The notes under the pieces: generated by a model
Databases searched by the model: none
Told to the model about the DNA's origin: nothing
The model's input: only the letters and a program-made list of their open reading frames with translations
Translations under genes and position numbers: made by a program
Shown here: positions 50,297 to 59,403 of the stretch, one piece after another
How positions within the stretch are numbered: position 1 is the stretch's first letter
Layout: the number at the start of each line of letters is the position of its first letter
Source: Alphaproteobacteria bacterium UBA6411
Lineage (GTDB): Bacteria > Pseudomonadota > Alphaproteobacteria > CAAGCB01 > CAG-977
Direction: 5' to 3'
Assembly: GCA_002438565.1 (NCBI GenBank)
Contig: DJPN01000010.1
Span: 1-64,000 of the forward strand
Length of the DNA: 64,000 nt

Positions 50297-53200
50297 CGCG
50301 GTACAGCGCCGCGTAAAACACGGGAATCGTGTACAGCACCAAAACGGTCGACACAAACAGCCCGAACACAATCGTCGCCGCCATGGACGAATAAAATGCG
50401 TGCGTAATCAGCGGCACAACGCCCAAAATCGTCGTCCCCGCCCCCATGGACACGGGACGCAGACGCGACACGCCCGCATCGACAATCGATTGAAACACGG
50501 GTTTGCCGCTTAATTGTTCCGTATTGATTTGATCCAGCATGACAATCGCGTTTTTCAACAGCATGCCCGACAGCCCCAAAAATCCGACCAAAGCCATAAA
50601 GCCGAACGGCACATTCGCGATAATCAGCCCCCACACCATGCCGACCAGAATGAACGGCACGGACATCAGCGCGGCAACGGCGTCGCGGAAATGCTCGAAC
50701 AGCATCGCCATCAGCAAAAACATCGCCAAAACAGCCACGGGAAACATCCGAATCATCGCGTCTTCGGCTTTGTGTTTTTCTTCTTTTTCCCCGCCCCATT
50801 CCAACGTGTACCCGTCGGTCAGCTTGATTTCGCTCAACGCCTGTTCCAGCTGTTTTTGCAGTTCGGCGGGACTGCCCGCTTTCGGCGAACCTTGAACGGT
50901 AATCGTCGGCACGCGGTCGCGGTGCGCGATGACTGCGTAATTCGGCACAATTTCAATACCGTCCGTTACTTGCCGCATATTGTAAGTCTGCCGCGTCGTC
51001 GTGCTTGCCACCTGCACGCCGTCCAAAGCCTGCGCCGAATCGCGTTCGGATTCGACTGCGCGCGTCACAATGGGGATAAGGTCTTTGCCGTCGCGGAACG
51101 TCCCGACGGTCACACCGTAAAAGTTCCACGACAAAGCCTGCGTCAGTTCGCCCCTCGACACCATTGCGCCGCGCCCTTTCAACGGAGCGTACTTGACGCG
51201 CAAAGCCTTGATTTCATCGCCCCAGTTGTCGCGGATGTATTTGACGTTTCCGTTTTTGCGGAACAAAGCTTTGGCTTCGTCCGCCAGCTTGCGCAAAACT
51301 TTTTTGTCCGCCCCGCGAAACCGCGCTTCGACTTTAAAGGGGATGTTCACGCCCTCGGTAAAGCTCAACGCCTGCGCCATGGCTTGCGGATAATGCTCGG
51401 CGATATAACGTTCCGACGCCTTCAGCAACGCGGGAATCTTGCGGTAATCATCGACGCTTGCCAAAATCTGCGCATAAGCAGGATTGTGGTCGTTGTAATT
51501 GTACGCCATCAAAAAGCGCAAAGCGCCCTCGCCCGTAAAAACGGTCGTTTCCGTAACGCCGTCTTGCTTTTGCAGCCAATCGGCAATCGCCGCCGCGTCC
51601 GCGTTCGTTTCGTCGATATGGCTGGCGGGCGCGCGCCAATAGTCGATATAGAACTGATTGCGCGTCGAATCGGGGAAAAACGCCTGCGTCACAAACGGAT
51701 ACGCCGCCCCCGAAACCGCCAGAACGGCAATCAGCAACAGGACGCTCGCTTTTTTGTGCTTCAGACAGAAAATCAAGCTGTTGCGGTAGGCTTGATAGAT
51801 TCTTCCGCCGTACACTTCGCTTTCCGTCCCCTGTTTGGCGGGTTTGATAAAGAACAGGCAGAACAGCGGCGTTATCGTAATCGCCAGCACCCAGCTGAGC
51901 AACAGCGACATCGACACGACGGAAAACAGCGAACGGCACAGCTCGCCCACGTTTCCGGGGTTGAACGCAACGGGCGCGAACGCCAAAATCGCAATCAAAG
52001 TCGCCCCCAGCAAAGGCAGCTGATACGTCTTGACAATGTTTTTCAAAGCGGGCTCGGGTTCTTCGCCCTGCGCCGTTTTGACCAGATACGCGTCCACAAT
52101 GACAATCGCGTTGTCCACCAGCATCCCCAAAGCCACAATCAGCGACCCCAGCGATACGATGTGCATTTCGATTCCCGACAACTTCATGCCGATAAACGTG
52201 CCCAACATAATCAGTAACAAAGTCAGCCCGATAATCGACCCCGACCGTCCGCCCATGGTGATGAACAGAATCCCCACCACAATCAGCACGGATTCGACCA
52301 GATTGACCATAAAATCGTTGACCGATTTCTGCACGTCGCGGGATTGCAGATTGATGAAATCGACATCCATGCCGACGGGCTGGCGGGACTGCATTTGCTT
52401 TAATTTTGCTTCCACCGCGTTGCCCAATTTGACCACGTTTCCGCCGTTGACAATCGAAATCCCGATACCCAAAGCGGGCGCGCCGTTGTGCGTCATGATT
52501 TGGCTGAACGGTTCGCGATAGCCGCGGTACACTTTCGCCACATCGCCCAAACGGAACAGTTTGCCCTGCCCGTCCGTCAAAAACATATTGCGTAAAGCGT
52601 CCACTTTATCGGGTTCGTCGGAAACGATTAAAGCGGGGTATTCGTCGGCGATTTTGACGTTTCCCGCCAAAGACACTTGGTTATCGGCATTGATGCCCGT
52701 GAAAATATCATTCAAGGACAACCCCAGCTGCGCCAGAACGCCGCGTTTGAATTCGACGTAAACCGCCTTTTCGGGCATGCCCCAGAATTCGACTTTGGCA
52801 ACGTCTTTGATGCTTAAAAACTCTTTTTTCAAAACGTCGGCGTAATCTTTCAAATCGTCGAACGTGTAACCTTTTCCAGACAGGGACAGAAAGATTCCGT
52901 ACACGTCCCCGAAATCGTCAACGATTTTCGGCGTTTGCGCCCCCGCGGGCAAAGACGGCGCGACATCGCGGATTTTGCGCCGCAGTTCATCCCAAATCTG
53001 CGGAATTTCCGTTGACGGATATTTGGCTTGGATTTCGACATGAATAACCGACAGATTGTCGCGGCTGATTGACGTGATGTTGTCAATCTGCCCCATTTTT
53101 TGGATTTCTTCCTCGATTTTGTCGGTGACCTGCTTTTCGACCTGCTCCGCCGTCGCCCCGGGGTAAGTCGTCGCCACAACCGCCTTTTTGATTGTAAAGT

Positions 53201-53315
53201 TCGGATATTCCAGCCGCCCCAGCTCGAAATATGACACCAGCCCGCCGACCAGCAAGACAACGGTCAAAAAGACGAACAAAGCCTTGTGTTTTAAAGTGTA
53301 CTCAATCACGGACAT
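50280..53315 (-). CDS. RND efflux transporter, inner-membrane pump
   Basis: 1011 residues with the AcrB/HAE1 layout: twelve membrane helices in two halves and two large periplasmic loops. The first half has the Asp-containing helix 4 region (SLGSLIVALGMLVDNAIVIVDAYL, in part LVDNAIVIVDA near 400). It exports drugs, detergents or other small molecules by proton antiport. Its start overlaps the end of the adaptor gene by 14 bases. No outer-membrane channel gene is adjacent; the TolC at 8269-9756 is a candidate partner. Substrate cannot be read. Confidence 0.95.
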   Translation of the reverse strand: MSVIEYTLKHKALFVFLTVVLLVGGLVSYFELGRLEYPNFTIKKAVVATTYPGATAEQVEKQVTDKIEEEIQKMGQIDNITSISRDNLSVIHVEIQAKYPSTEIPQIWDELRRKIRDVAPSLPAGAQTPKIVDDFGDVYGIFLSLSGKGYTFDDLKDYADVLKKEFLSIKDVAKVEFWGMPEKAVYVEFKRGVLAQLGLSLNDIFTGINADNQVSLAGNVKIADEYPALIVSDEPDKVDALRNMFLTDGQGKLFRLGDVAKVYRGYREPFSQIMTHNGAPALGIGISIVNGGNVVKLGNAVEAKLKQMQSRQPVGMDVDFINLQSRDVQKSVNDFMVNLVESVLIVVGILFITMGGRSGSIIGLTLLLIMLGTFIGMKLSGIEMHIVSLGSLIVALGMLVDNAIVIVDAYLVKTAQGEEPEPALKNIVKTYQLPLLGATLIAILAFAPVAFNPGNVGELCRSLFSVVSMSLLLSWVLAITITPLFCLFFIKPAKQGTESEVYGGRIYQAYRNSLIFCLKHKKASVLLLIAVLAVSGAAYPFVTQAFFPDSTRNQFYIDYWRAPASHIDETNADAAAIADWLQKQDGVTETTVFTGEGALRFLMAYNYNDHNPAYAQILASVDDYRKIPALLKASERYIAEHYPQAMAQALSFTEGVNIPFKVEARFRGADKKVLRKLADEAKALFRKNGNVKYIRDNWGDEIKALRVKYAPLKGRGAMVSRGELTQALSWNFYGVTVGTFRDGKDLIPIVTRAVESERDSAQALDGVQVASTTTRQTYNMRQVTDGIEIVPNYAVIAHRDRVPTITVQGSPKAGSPAELQKQLEQALSEIKLTDGYTLEWGGEKEEKHKAEDAMIRMFPVAVLAMFLLMAMLFEHFRDAVAALMSVPFILVGMVWGLIIANVPFGFMALVGFLGLSGMLLKNAIVMLDQINTEQLSGKPVFQSIVDAGVSRLRPVSMGAGTTILGVVPLITHAFYSSMAATIVFGLFVSTVLVLYTIPVFYAALYRVKAGT

Positions 53316-54393
53316 CGGACAAAACCTCCGGATTCATAACGGAAACGGCGGCATTTTCGCTTAAACGGTCGCCGCCGGCCGCCACCACGAAATCACCCGC
53401 CGAAACGCCGTCCGTGATTTCGACGGATTGATTGTCGAACACCGCGCCGACTTTGACGGCGGCGGGCTTGATTTGCCTTGTTTTAGAATCGTAAAGCCAC
53501 ACAAAAGGATCGGCTTCGCGATATACGACAGCGGAAAACGGCACGAACAGCCCGCCCGCGTTTTTGCCCGTCGGCAAAGCGATTTCAGCCGTCATGTCGG
53601 GCAAAATCAGAAAATCCTTGGGCTGATCGAAACGGAACCGAAGCTCGTACGTCGGACGCGCCCCCGCCGCAGAGGGTGCCATATCGGTCAATTTCGCCTT
53701 GATTTTATAGTTGTCGCGCGACGGAAAAGTCACCGTGAACGCTTTGCCGACATACGAATCGACTTCGCGCAAACCGACGGCCGGCACCGCGCTTTCTGGC
53801 AGATTGACGACGACTTCCAGTTTTGCCAAGTTTTGCAGAACGGCAACGGGATGATACGCCTGCGCAACCTCGTTTTCCTGTGCCAACAGCTGCGTGATTC
53901 GCCCGTCAAACGGCGCTTTCAAATAAGTGTCCGCCAATTTGTCCCGCGCGATTTTCAAAGCGGCTTCGGAGCTTTTGATTTTCGCGTCCGAAGCGTCCTT
54001 TGCCGACTGCGCCGCATCCAAACGCTGTTTCGACGCATAGCCGTTTTCAATCAGTTTTTGCGTGCGCTTCAACGTTTTAACCGCCAATTCGTTGACGGCT
54101 TTTTCGGCTTGGATTGCGTTGGTGATTTGTTCGATTTGACGGCGGTAATCGCGATCGTCCAGACGCATCAGAACGTCGCCTTTTTTGACATTCTGCCCCA
54201 AAACCAGCTTTTGCGACACAATCGGCCCGCCCACGCGGAAAAACAGATTCGCATGGTCGACAGCCTTGACTTTTCCCGCGTACACGCCCGCCGCATCACC
54301 GTTCGCCCGTTCGACTTTTGCCAATTTCACCACTTGCGCCTGCGCCGAAAACGCAAACAACAGCGCCGCCAAAAACACAATTCCTTTTTTCAT
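53302..54393 (-). CDS. RND efflux periplasmic adaptor (membrane fusion protein)
   Basis: 363 residues from the ATG at 54393 (GAAGAGG upstream), which begins a signal peptide (KKGIVFLAALLFAFSAQA). Lipoyl-like and barrel domains with GPIVSQKLVLGQNVKKGDVLMRLDDRDY near 65 (in part VKKGDVLMRLDD), a coiled-coil hairpin near 90 to 150, and LKAPFDGRITQLL near 170. It links the pump to an outer-membrane channel. Confidence 0.94.
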   Translation of the reverse strand: MKKGIVFLAALLFAFSAQAQVVKLAKVERANGDAAGVYAGKVKAVDHANLFFRVGGPIVSQKLVLGQNVKKGDVLMRLDDRDYRRQIEQITNAIQAEKAVNELAVKTLKRTQKLIENGYASKQRLDAAQSAKDASDAKIKSSEAALKIARDKLADTYLKAPFDGRITQLLAQENEVAQAYHPVAVLQNLAKLEVVVNLPESAVPAVGLREVDSYVGKAFTVTFPSRDNYKIKAKLTDMAPSAAGARPTYELRFRFDQPKDFLILPDMTAEIALPTGKNAGGLFVPFSAVVYREADPFVWLYDSKTRQIKPAAVKVGAVFDNQSVEITDGVSAGDFVVAAGGDRLSENAAVSVMNPEVLSDVRD

Positions 54394-54456
54394 CGCGCAC
54401 CTCTTCAAATCAACGAACCAATATAGCATTTTTTGAAAATTTTTTCAAAAAAACTC

Positions 54457-54485
54457 TTGCCAAGCGGCAGTGAAAGCGTTATATA
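54457..54485 (+). promoter_or_regulatory. tRNA-Gln promoter
   Basis: TTGCCA (54457-54462) and TATATA (54480-54485), 17-base spacer, 18 bases before the tRNA. Confidence 0.8.
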
Positions 54486-54502
54486 AACTTCTGTCAGATT
54501 GA

Positions 54503-54576
54503 TGGGAAATAGTTTAATGGTAGAACAGCGGACTCTGACTCCGTTAGTCTTGGTTCGAGTCCAGGTTTCCCAGCCA
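54503..54576 (+). tRNA. tRNA-Gln (CTG)
   Basis: 74 bases: acceptor TGGGAAA with TTTCCCA, anticodon loop CTCTGAC with CTG, T loop TTCGAGT, encoded GCCA end. A phage tail-fibre-like gene follows, so this tRNA may be a past integration site, but no duplicated 3' fragment is visible in the window. Confidence 0.95.
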
Positions 54577-54580
54577 CTTC

Positions 54581-54608
54581 AAAAGCCGTTGATTTTCAAC
54601 GGCTTTTT
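54581..54608 (+). terminator. tRNA-Gln terminator
   Basis: AAAAGCCGTTGA and TCAACGGCTTTT pair around a three-base loop, followed by further T. Confidence 0.9.
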
Positions 54609-54653
54609 TGTTGTTTATTGACTTCTTCATAAAAATAATCACGATTCATTGTA

Positions 54654-54706
54654 TTCTGCTAAAAGCAGAAGCATGCACGGCGGGGAATTTTCCCCGCTTT
54701 ATTTTT
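54654..54706 (+). other. double-hairpin leader before the tail-fibre gene
   Basis: TTCTGCT-AAA-AGCAGAA (54654-54670) is followed by GCGGGGAA-TT-TTCCCCGC (54680-54697) and TTTATTTTT. The second hairpin is a good intrinsic terminator placed just upstream of the gene at 54723, suggesting either attenuation or a short RNA of its own. The ribosome site GAAAGGAG follows directly. Confidence 0.55.
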
Positions 54707-54722
54707 GAAAGGAGCAACAATT

Positions 54723-55592
54723 ATGACGGTAAGCAGTCCGCAAAACAAAGCGGTTTACATCGGAAACGGAACGGCGAAAGAATTTGCGGTTCCGTTTTCT
54801 TTTTTGGAAGAAACGCATGTCAAGGTTAAGCAAAAACTGAAAGATGTGCAGACGGAACGAACGGATTGGGAAATCAGCAGCGGCAACATCGTTTTCAAAA
54901 CCGCGCCGGAACAAGGGGCTGAAATCGTTATCGTACGCGAAGTGCCGTTGACACAGGAAACGGATTACCGCGATAACGAGATTTTGCACGCCGAAACACT
55001 GGAACGCGATTTCGACAAGCTGACGATGCAGGTTCAGCAGTTAAAGGAACAAATCGACCGCGCGGTCACGGTGGACATGTTCGACGACACGCAGGCGGCA
55101 AGCTTGATTCCTAGCATCAGAAAAGCGGTTTCCGATTGCCAAACGGCGGTTGAAACGACGGCAGCGAACGCGCAAACGGCGACGGAACGGGCAAGCGCGG
55201 CATCAACCAGTGCCGCCAACGCCGCAACGGCGGAAACAAACACAACGGCGATGCTGGGGACGAAAACGGACATTGATTTGAACAACCTGACGACAGCAGG
55301 GAAAGAGCGCGTGTCAACGCTGACAATCCCCGATTACGCGGCGGGCGTTGACATATCCGCGACAAACGGCAACTATACCGCCCCCGCGAACGGCCGCGTA
55401 TATTTCAATGTTTACGGCGGCACAGGCGGGCAGCTATGGGATATCACAATCGACGGCATCACCGTTTTCGATAGCCGCATAGTGGCATCCGGCGAATACA
55501 GAAACGTCTTTTTCTACGATATCGGAAAAGACAGTGTCATCTGCTGGAAAGCTGTATCAAATATGTGCCAAGTAAAATTTTATCGGTTTTAA
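54723..55592 (+). CDS. phage tail-fibre-like protein
   Basis: 289 residues from the ATG at 54723 (GGAG nine bases upstream). The N terminus (YIGNGTAKEFAVPFSFLEETHVKV near 17, in part) resembles the capsid-attachment domain of T7-type tail fibres. A helical, Ala/Thr-rich coiled-coil shaft follows (about 100 to 190, with runs such as TAANAQTATERASAAS). The C-terminal beta-rich head ends in VYFNVYGGTGGQLWD and an RF terminus. No other phage gene is adjacent, so it may be a prophage remnant or a fibre recruited as a cell-surface or tailocin adhesin. Confidence 0.8.
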   Translation: MTVSSPQNKAVYIGNGTAKEFAVPFSFLEETHVKVKQKLKDVQTERTDWEISSGNIVFKTAPEQGAEIVIVREVPLTQETDYRDNEILHAETLERDFDKLTMQVQQLKEQIDRAVTVDMFDDTQAASLIPSIRKAVSDCQTAVETTAANAQTATERASAASTSAANAATAETNTTAMLGTKTDIDLNNLTTAGKERVSTLTIPDYAAGVDISATNGNYTAPANGRVYFNVYGGTGGQLWDITIDGITVFDSRIVASGEYRNVFFYDIGKDSVICWKAVSNMCQVKFYRF

Positions 55593-55603
55593 TATTGTTT
55601 TTG

Positions 55604-55621
55604 GGGGAGAATTTTCTCCCC
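55604..55621. other. hairpin between convergent genes
   Basis: GGGGAGAA-TT-TTCTCCCC between the tail-fibre gene and the GT-D gene. Neither strand has a following T run, so termination is weak at best. Confidence 0.45.
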
Positions 55622-55627
55622 TAAAAA

Positions 55628-56536
55628 TCAATTTTCAAAAAACTTTCCGATATTTTGCTGTGTCATAGGAATTTGTTTCATAAAAGCATCGTAATCTTTG
55701 GCTAAATGCCCAAGGTCAAGAACACGGTAACCGCTTTGAATCAAATCGTATGCAAGAATTTTTCCGGTTGGTCCCAGTATGACAATAACAATATTTTCTT
55801 TCGGTATTTGTTTGCTTTTTTTTAGGATTTCGTCATAACAATCAATTGCGTTCTTTGATGGGCATAGAATATAATCAACGGACTTACAGCAATCAAATAT
55901 ATTGAATTTAATGTCATTAAAAACATGACTTCCGCAAACGATCGTTACGCTTTTATTCGCAAAAATAGTTTTTACTTTTCCAAAAAAAGCAGCAAAATTA
56001 TAGCGTTTGAACGTTGTGTACATATTCGTAAAGCCCGCCGAATAGTATTGTTTATCATAGGAAATCATTGTTTCCGCCATTTGACGAATATCACTTATAA
56101 AAGTTCTATAAACAAACTTAGGATATTCATGAAAATTTGACAAAGATGCATACCAATAATAGTAATTTATACCTATCATGATACGTTCATCATCAACATT
56201 AAAAATTTCCGACAGACGTTTGCATAAAAGAGTGTTTGCCGCTTGAAAACCAATGGAACGACCGGAAATCAAAAATAATTCACCATCGCCAAAGCGAATG
56301 ATGCTTTTATCTGTTTTTATAAGTTCATCAACCGTTTCTTCGTAATTTTTTATTTTTGGCAGGGGGGGGGGGGACATAAAAGGAAGCTCATAGACAAGAT
56401 TGTCCATACATTTGTTTAATTGTTCAGAGGATACAGATACAGCCGCTTTTTCTGAAAGCTCGTTCATTTTTTTAAGGTTATATCGACACAAATATTTTAA
56501 ATTTTTAAAAAATAATGTCATAGAAAATTTTTTCAT
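55628..56536 (-). CDS. GT-D fold glycosyltransferase with in-frame C12 tract
   Basis: 302 residues. The GT-D (DUF1792) signature RFGDGELFLISGRSIGFQ is near residue 81, with its Asp-Gly-Glu, and the C-terminal VIVILGPTGKILAYDLIQSG near 250 matches the family (in part LGPTGKILAYDL). GT-D enzymes add sugars to surface glycans or glycoproteins. Codons 54 to 59 (SPPPL region) are encoded by T followed by twelve C. Loss of one C brings a stop within eight codons and gain of one within about 16, so the gene can be switched by slippage. AT-rich compared with upstream operon genes. Last gene of the glycan operon. Confidence 0.85.
   Translation of the reverse strand: MKKFSMTLFFKNLKYLCRYNLKKMNELSEKAAVSVSSEQLNKCMDNLVYELPFMSPPPLPKIKNYEETVDELIKTDKSIIRFGDGELFLISGRSIGFQAANTLLCKRLSEIFNVDDERIMIGINYYYWYASLSNFHEYPKFVYRTFISDIRQMAETMISYDKQYYSAGFTNMYTTFKRYNFAAFFGKVKTIFANKSVTIVCGSHVFNDIKFNIFDCCKSVDYILCPSKNAIDCYDEILKKSKQIPKENIVIVILGPTGKILAYDLIQSGYRVLDLGHLAKDYDAFMKQIPMTQQNIGKFFEN
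56362..56373. repeat. twelve-base homopolymer in a coding region
   Basis: Twelve G on the plus strand, twelve C in the GT-D coding strand. The present length keeps the frame open. Confidence 0.92.
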
Positions 56537-56589
56537 AGGAAACTCCTTTTAATGAAAGCCAAGGGAACAACATTCCTGATGCCTTTCGG

Positions 56590-57603
56590 TTAATCGACCA
56601 AACCCTTTTTCCGCAATTTCTTTTGCAGTTTCAGGTATTTTTCATACCGGCGCGCCGTTTGCCGGACTTTCAGCGCCGCGAACCAGAAACACGGTTTGAA
56701 CCGACATTCCCGAAACGCCAGTTTCCACCCGTCCGTTAAAAATCCGCGGGCTTTGTCCCTTTGCGCCGCGTCCATGGACGATTTCCCGAACAACCAGCGG
56801 AACGTGTGCATTTTCACGCGCGATATCAAATCCAGTTTGCAGACGTTGATTGTTTTGCGGTCGAAACGGTTTTCGCGCAGCAATTCCCTTTCCACGCGGA
56901 AAACGTCGAAACTTTTGGCGTTCATGTTGTTTGAAATGCTGCCCTTGCGGCGCAGGTAAACATAGCACCCTTTGGAAAACGCGACTTTGTTCGCGTTCAA
57001 AAACAAAACGCGCGTCCACAATTCGTCGCCGTTCATCAGCTGTTCGTCCAGTTTCGGACACCGGCGAACCAGATCCGCCGAATAACATGCCCACGAATGG
57101 ATTTTCCAGTCGATCGACAAAGCGAACGCCTCGCGCGGGGACAAAACGACGCCGCGATCGCCTTTCCGGCCTGTTTCCTGCACGCCCGCCATAACGAAAT
57201 TCTCCGCCTTTTCATCGATTTCCGTGCTGACGATTTTCGCGTCCGGAATGACAACCTCCGCGCCGGTTTCGGCGATCCTTGCCGCGATTTGTTCCAAACA
57301 ATCCGGCGACAGTTCGTCGTCATGCCCCAACAGCTGGATGTAATCGCCGGACGCCGCCGCGATGCCCGTGTTGAAACCGGCGGCGGCGCTGCCCCCGTTG
57401 ACGGAACGCGCGATCACTTTGACGCGGGAATCCTTCGCGGCGTATTCGCGCAGCTTTTCCAACGTTCCGTCCGTGGAACAATCGTCAACGCAAATGTATT
57501 CCCAATTTTGGTACGTCTGGTTCAAAACCGCGTTCATCGGCGTGTCGATAAAGCGCATCGAATTGTAAAACGGCGTGATGACGGTGATTTTCAGCGAAGC
57601 CAT
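56590..57603 (-). CDS. family 2 glycosyltransferase
   Basis: 337 residues. GT-A fold: ITVITPFYNSMRFID near 6, CVDDCSTDGTLEKL near 38, and the metal-binding QLLGHDDELSPDCL near 92. The C-terminal region is basic and ends in a Lys-rich helix. It would transfer an activated sugar during assembly of a surface polysaccharide. Twelve bases after the acetyltransferase gene on the same strand. Confidence 0.92.
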   Translation of the reverse strand: MASLKITVITPFYNSMRFIDTPMNAVLNQTYQNWEYICVDDCSTDGTLEKLREYAAKDSRVKVIARSVNGGSAAAGFNTGIAAASGDYIQLLGHDDELSPDCLEQIAARIAETGAEVVIPDAKIVSTEIDEKAENFVMAGVQETGRKGDRGVVLSPREAFALSIDWKIHSWACYSADLVRRCPKLDEQLMNGDELWTRVLFLNANKVAFSKGCYVYLRRKGSISNNMNAKSFDVFRVERELLRENRFDRKTINVCKLDLISRVKMHTFRWLFGKSSMDAAQRDKARGFLTDGWKLAFRECRFKPCFWFAALKVRQTARRYEKYLKLQKKLRKKGLVD

Positions 57604-57615
57604 GACACAAATCCC

Positions 57616-58062
57616 TTATCTGTTTTTATTCGGAATGAAAACCGCGCCGGCAGGCACGTCTTTGGTCACGACCGCGCCCGCGGCGACCATGGCGTTTTCG
57701 CCGATTGTCACCCCCGGCAGGATCGTCGCGTTCGCGCCGACGGACGCGCCGCGTTTGACGGTGACGGGTTCCAGTTTGAAGTTTTTATTGTGCGATTTCG
57801 GGTGTTTGTCGTTGCAAAACGTAACGTTCGGCCCGATGAAAACGTCGTCTTCCAACGCCACGCCGTCCCACAGCTGCACCCCGCATTTGACGGTCGCACG
57901 GTCGCCGACGACGACCCGATTTTCAATAAAGCAATGTGAACAGATGTTGCAGTCCCTGCCGATTTTCGCGTCGGGCAGAACAACGCAAAACTGCCAGATT
58001 TTCGTCCCGTCGCCGATGTTTTCCGATTGCACGTCGGCCAGCGGATGAATAAACGCCGTCAT
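57616..58062 (-). CDS. hexapeptide-repeat acetyltransferase, FdtC/QdtC-like
   Basis: 148 residues with left-handed beta-helix repeats (NIGDGTKIWQFCVV, RDCNICSHCFIENRVVVGD in part, GASVGANATILPGVTIGENAMVAAGAVVTKDVPA in part). Between the isomerase FdtA/QdtA-like gene and a glycosyltransferase, it fits the N-acetyltransferase that finishes dTDP-3-acetamido-3,6-dideoxyhexose. Exact sugar stereochemistry is not decided by sequence. Overlaps the isomerase gene by four bases. Confidence 0.85.
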   Translation of the reverse strand: MTAFIHPLADVQSENIGDGTKIWQFCVVLPDAKIGRDCNICSHCFIENRVVVGDRATVKCGVQLWDGVALEDDVFIGPNVTFCNDKHPKSHNKNFKLEPVTVKRGASVGANATILPGVTIGENAMVAAGAVVTKDVPAGAVFIPNKNR

Positions 58063-58463
58063 GACGCGTCCTCCTGTTTAAACACGTTGTAATCCCTAAT
58101 ATAGTCGTCTTCGTTATAGTAATCGTCCGCCAGAACGGTCAGGACGCAGTCGGGGGAAAAGTCGTGCATTTCCCGCCAGACCAGCCCTTCGATCAGCAAT
58201 CCTTCGTCGGGGCGGTTCAGCAGATGCGTTTCGGTTTTTCCGCCGTGTTCCGTTTTGATCGTGACGCTGCCGGACATCGCCACCAAAACCTGCTTTAACT
58301 TCCGGTGCGCGTGGAAACCGCGGGGAACGCCGGCCTTTGTGCCGAAAATGTAGTACACGCGTTTAATGTCGAACGGCAGGTTGTGGCCGTTTTCCAACGC
58401 GATCAGCGACCCGCGGTCGTCGCCGTGAACGGTGAATTTCAATCGTGAAACGCTAGCCATCAT
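58059..58463 (-). CDS. dTDP-4-keto-6-deoxyglucose 3,4-ketoisomerase, FdtA/QdtA-like
   Basis: 134 residues, single cupin. Family pattern: DDRGSLIALENGHNLPFDIKRVYYIF near 15 (in part RGSLIALENG, KRVYYIFGT), GVPRGFHAHRKLKQVLV near 43 with catalytic His residues, and VWREMHDFSPDCVLTVLADD near 94. It moves the keto group so that the aminotransferase encoded upstream can put an amino group on C3. Starts inside the preceding glycosyltransferase gene's last codons. Confidence 0.9.
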   Translation of the reverse strand: MMASVSRLKFTVHGDDRGSLIALENGHNLPFDIKRVYYIFGTKAGVPRGFHAHRKLKQVLVAMSGSVTIKTEHGGKTETHLLNRPDEGLLIEGLVWREMHDFSPDCVLTVLADDYYNEDDYIRDYNVFKQEDAS

Positions 58464-59403
58464 CGTTTTCCTTTTGATAAAACGTGATGCCGAACAACCG
58501 GATTATTTTTTTGTTTTTCGACAGGCGGACACGGAACATTTTCCGCCGACAATTCTTTATTTTAAACAAAAAACGCAGAAAGCCGACTTCTTCAAACCAT
58601 AGATTTTTCCATAATCTTTCAAAGCCGTTTTCAAAACAATACTCCCGTTCTGCAAGCAGCTGTTTTTTTCTGTTTTCACGAATTTTTGATTTATACTTTG
58701 CAGAATTTACCGTATTGTTGTCATGCCAACGGTAGGAAAACAAAACATCGGAAATGAATTTGAATTTGCCAACCTTGGCCAATTGCAGCATCATGTTCCA
58801 ATCTTCGGGGTTAAATGTGTACCCGCAGGTTTTACGCACGGCATCCGCACGCATCAAGTAACCGTTGGGAATGTGATTTCCTTTCAACAATTCGGTATAG
58901 ATTCCGAACTCCTGCCTGTTGCAACGCAATGCCTGACCGAATGTCCGGCAGACGGATTTTTCAAACGGTCTGCTTTGCCGAACGTTGTTCCATCCAATCC
59001 GTTTTGAATCTCCGTCAATCAGCTCATTATCCCCTACCGCCAGAACATAATCCGGATTTTCGGACAGAAAAGCGTGCAATGTTTCAATCGCTTGCGGCTT
59101 TGCCACATCATCCGAAGCAATGAGATACACATATTTTCCTTCAGCTTTATCAAGTAAAGTATTTAAAGTCTTGCAAATACCTTGATTTTCATGCGTTTCA
59201 AATACAACGCGCACAAAACGCTTTTCACATTCGGGTTTTAATTTCCGTAGCTTGGCAAAAGTGCCGTCCGTCGATCCGTCGTCAATAACCAGCAATTCAA
59301 TGCTTTGATATGTTTGCGCCATAATCGAACGGATTGTTTCTTCAATGTATCGTTCGTGATTATAGGCGGGAATTATAACCGAAATCAGATCATCTGTATT
59401 CAT
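58453..59403 (-). CDS. family 2 glycosyltransferase
   Basis: 316 residues. SVIIPAYNHERYIEETIRSI near 8 (in part), VIDDGSTDGTFAKL near 39, and ASDDVAKPQAIETL near 95 as the metal-binding motif. The C-terminal 80 residues are basic. AT-rich relative to its neighbours, as many glycan genes are. Overlaps the aminotransferase by 14 bases and the isomerase by 11. Confidence 0.9.
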   Translation of the reverse strand: MNTDDLISVIIPAYNHERYIEETIRSIMAQTYQSIELLVIDDGSTDGTFAKLRKLKPECEKRFVRVVFETHENQGICKTLNTLLDKAEGKYVYLIASDDVAKPQAIETLHAFLSENPDYVLAVGDNELIDGDSKRIGWNNVRQSRPFEKSVCRTFGQALRCNRQEFGIYTELLKGNHIPNGYLMRADAVRKTCGYTFNPEDWNMMLQLAKVGKFKFISDVLFSYRWHDNNTVNSAKYKSKIRENRKKQLLAEREYCFENGFERLWKNLWFEEVGFLRFLFKIKNCRRKMFRVRLSKNKKIIRLFGITFYQKENDDG

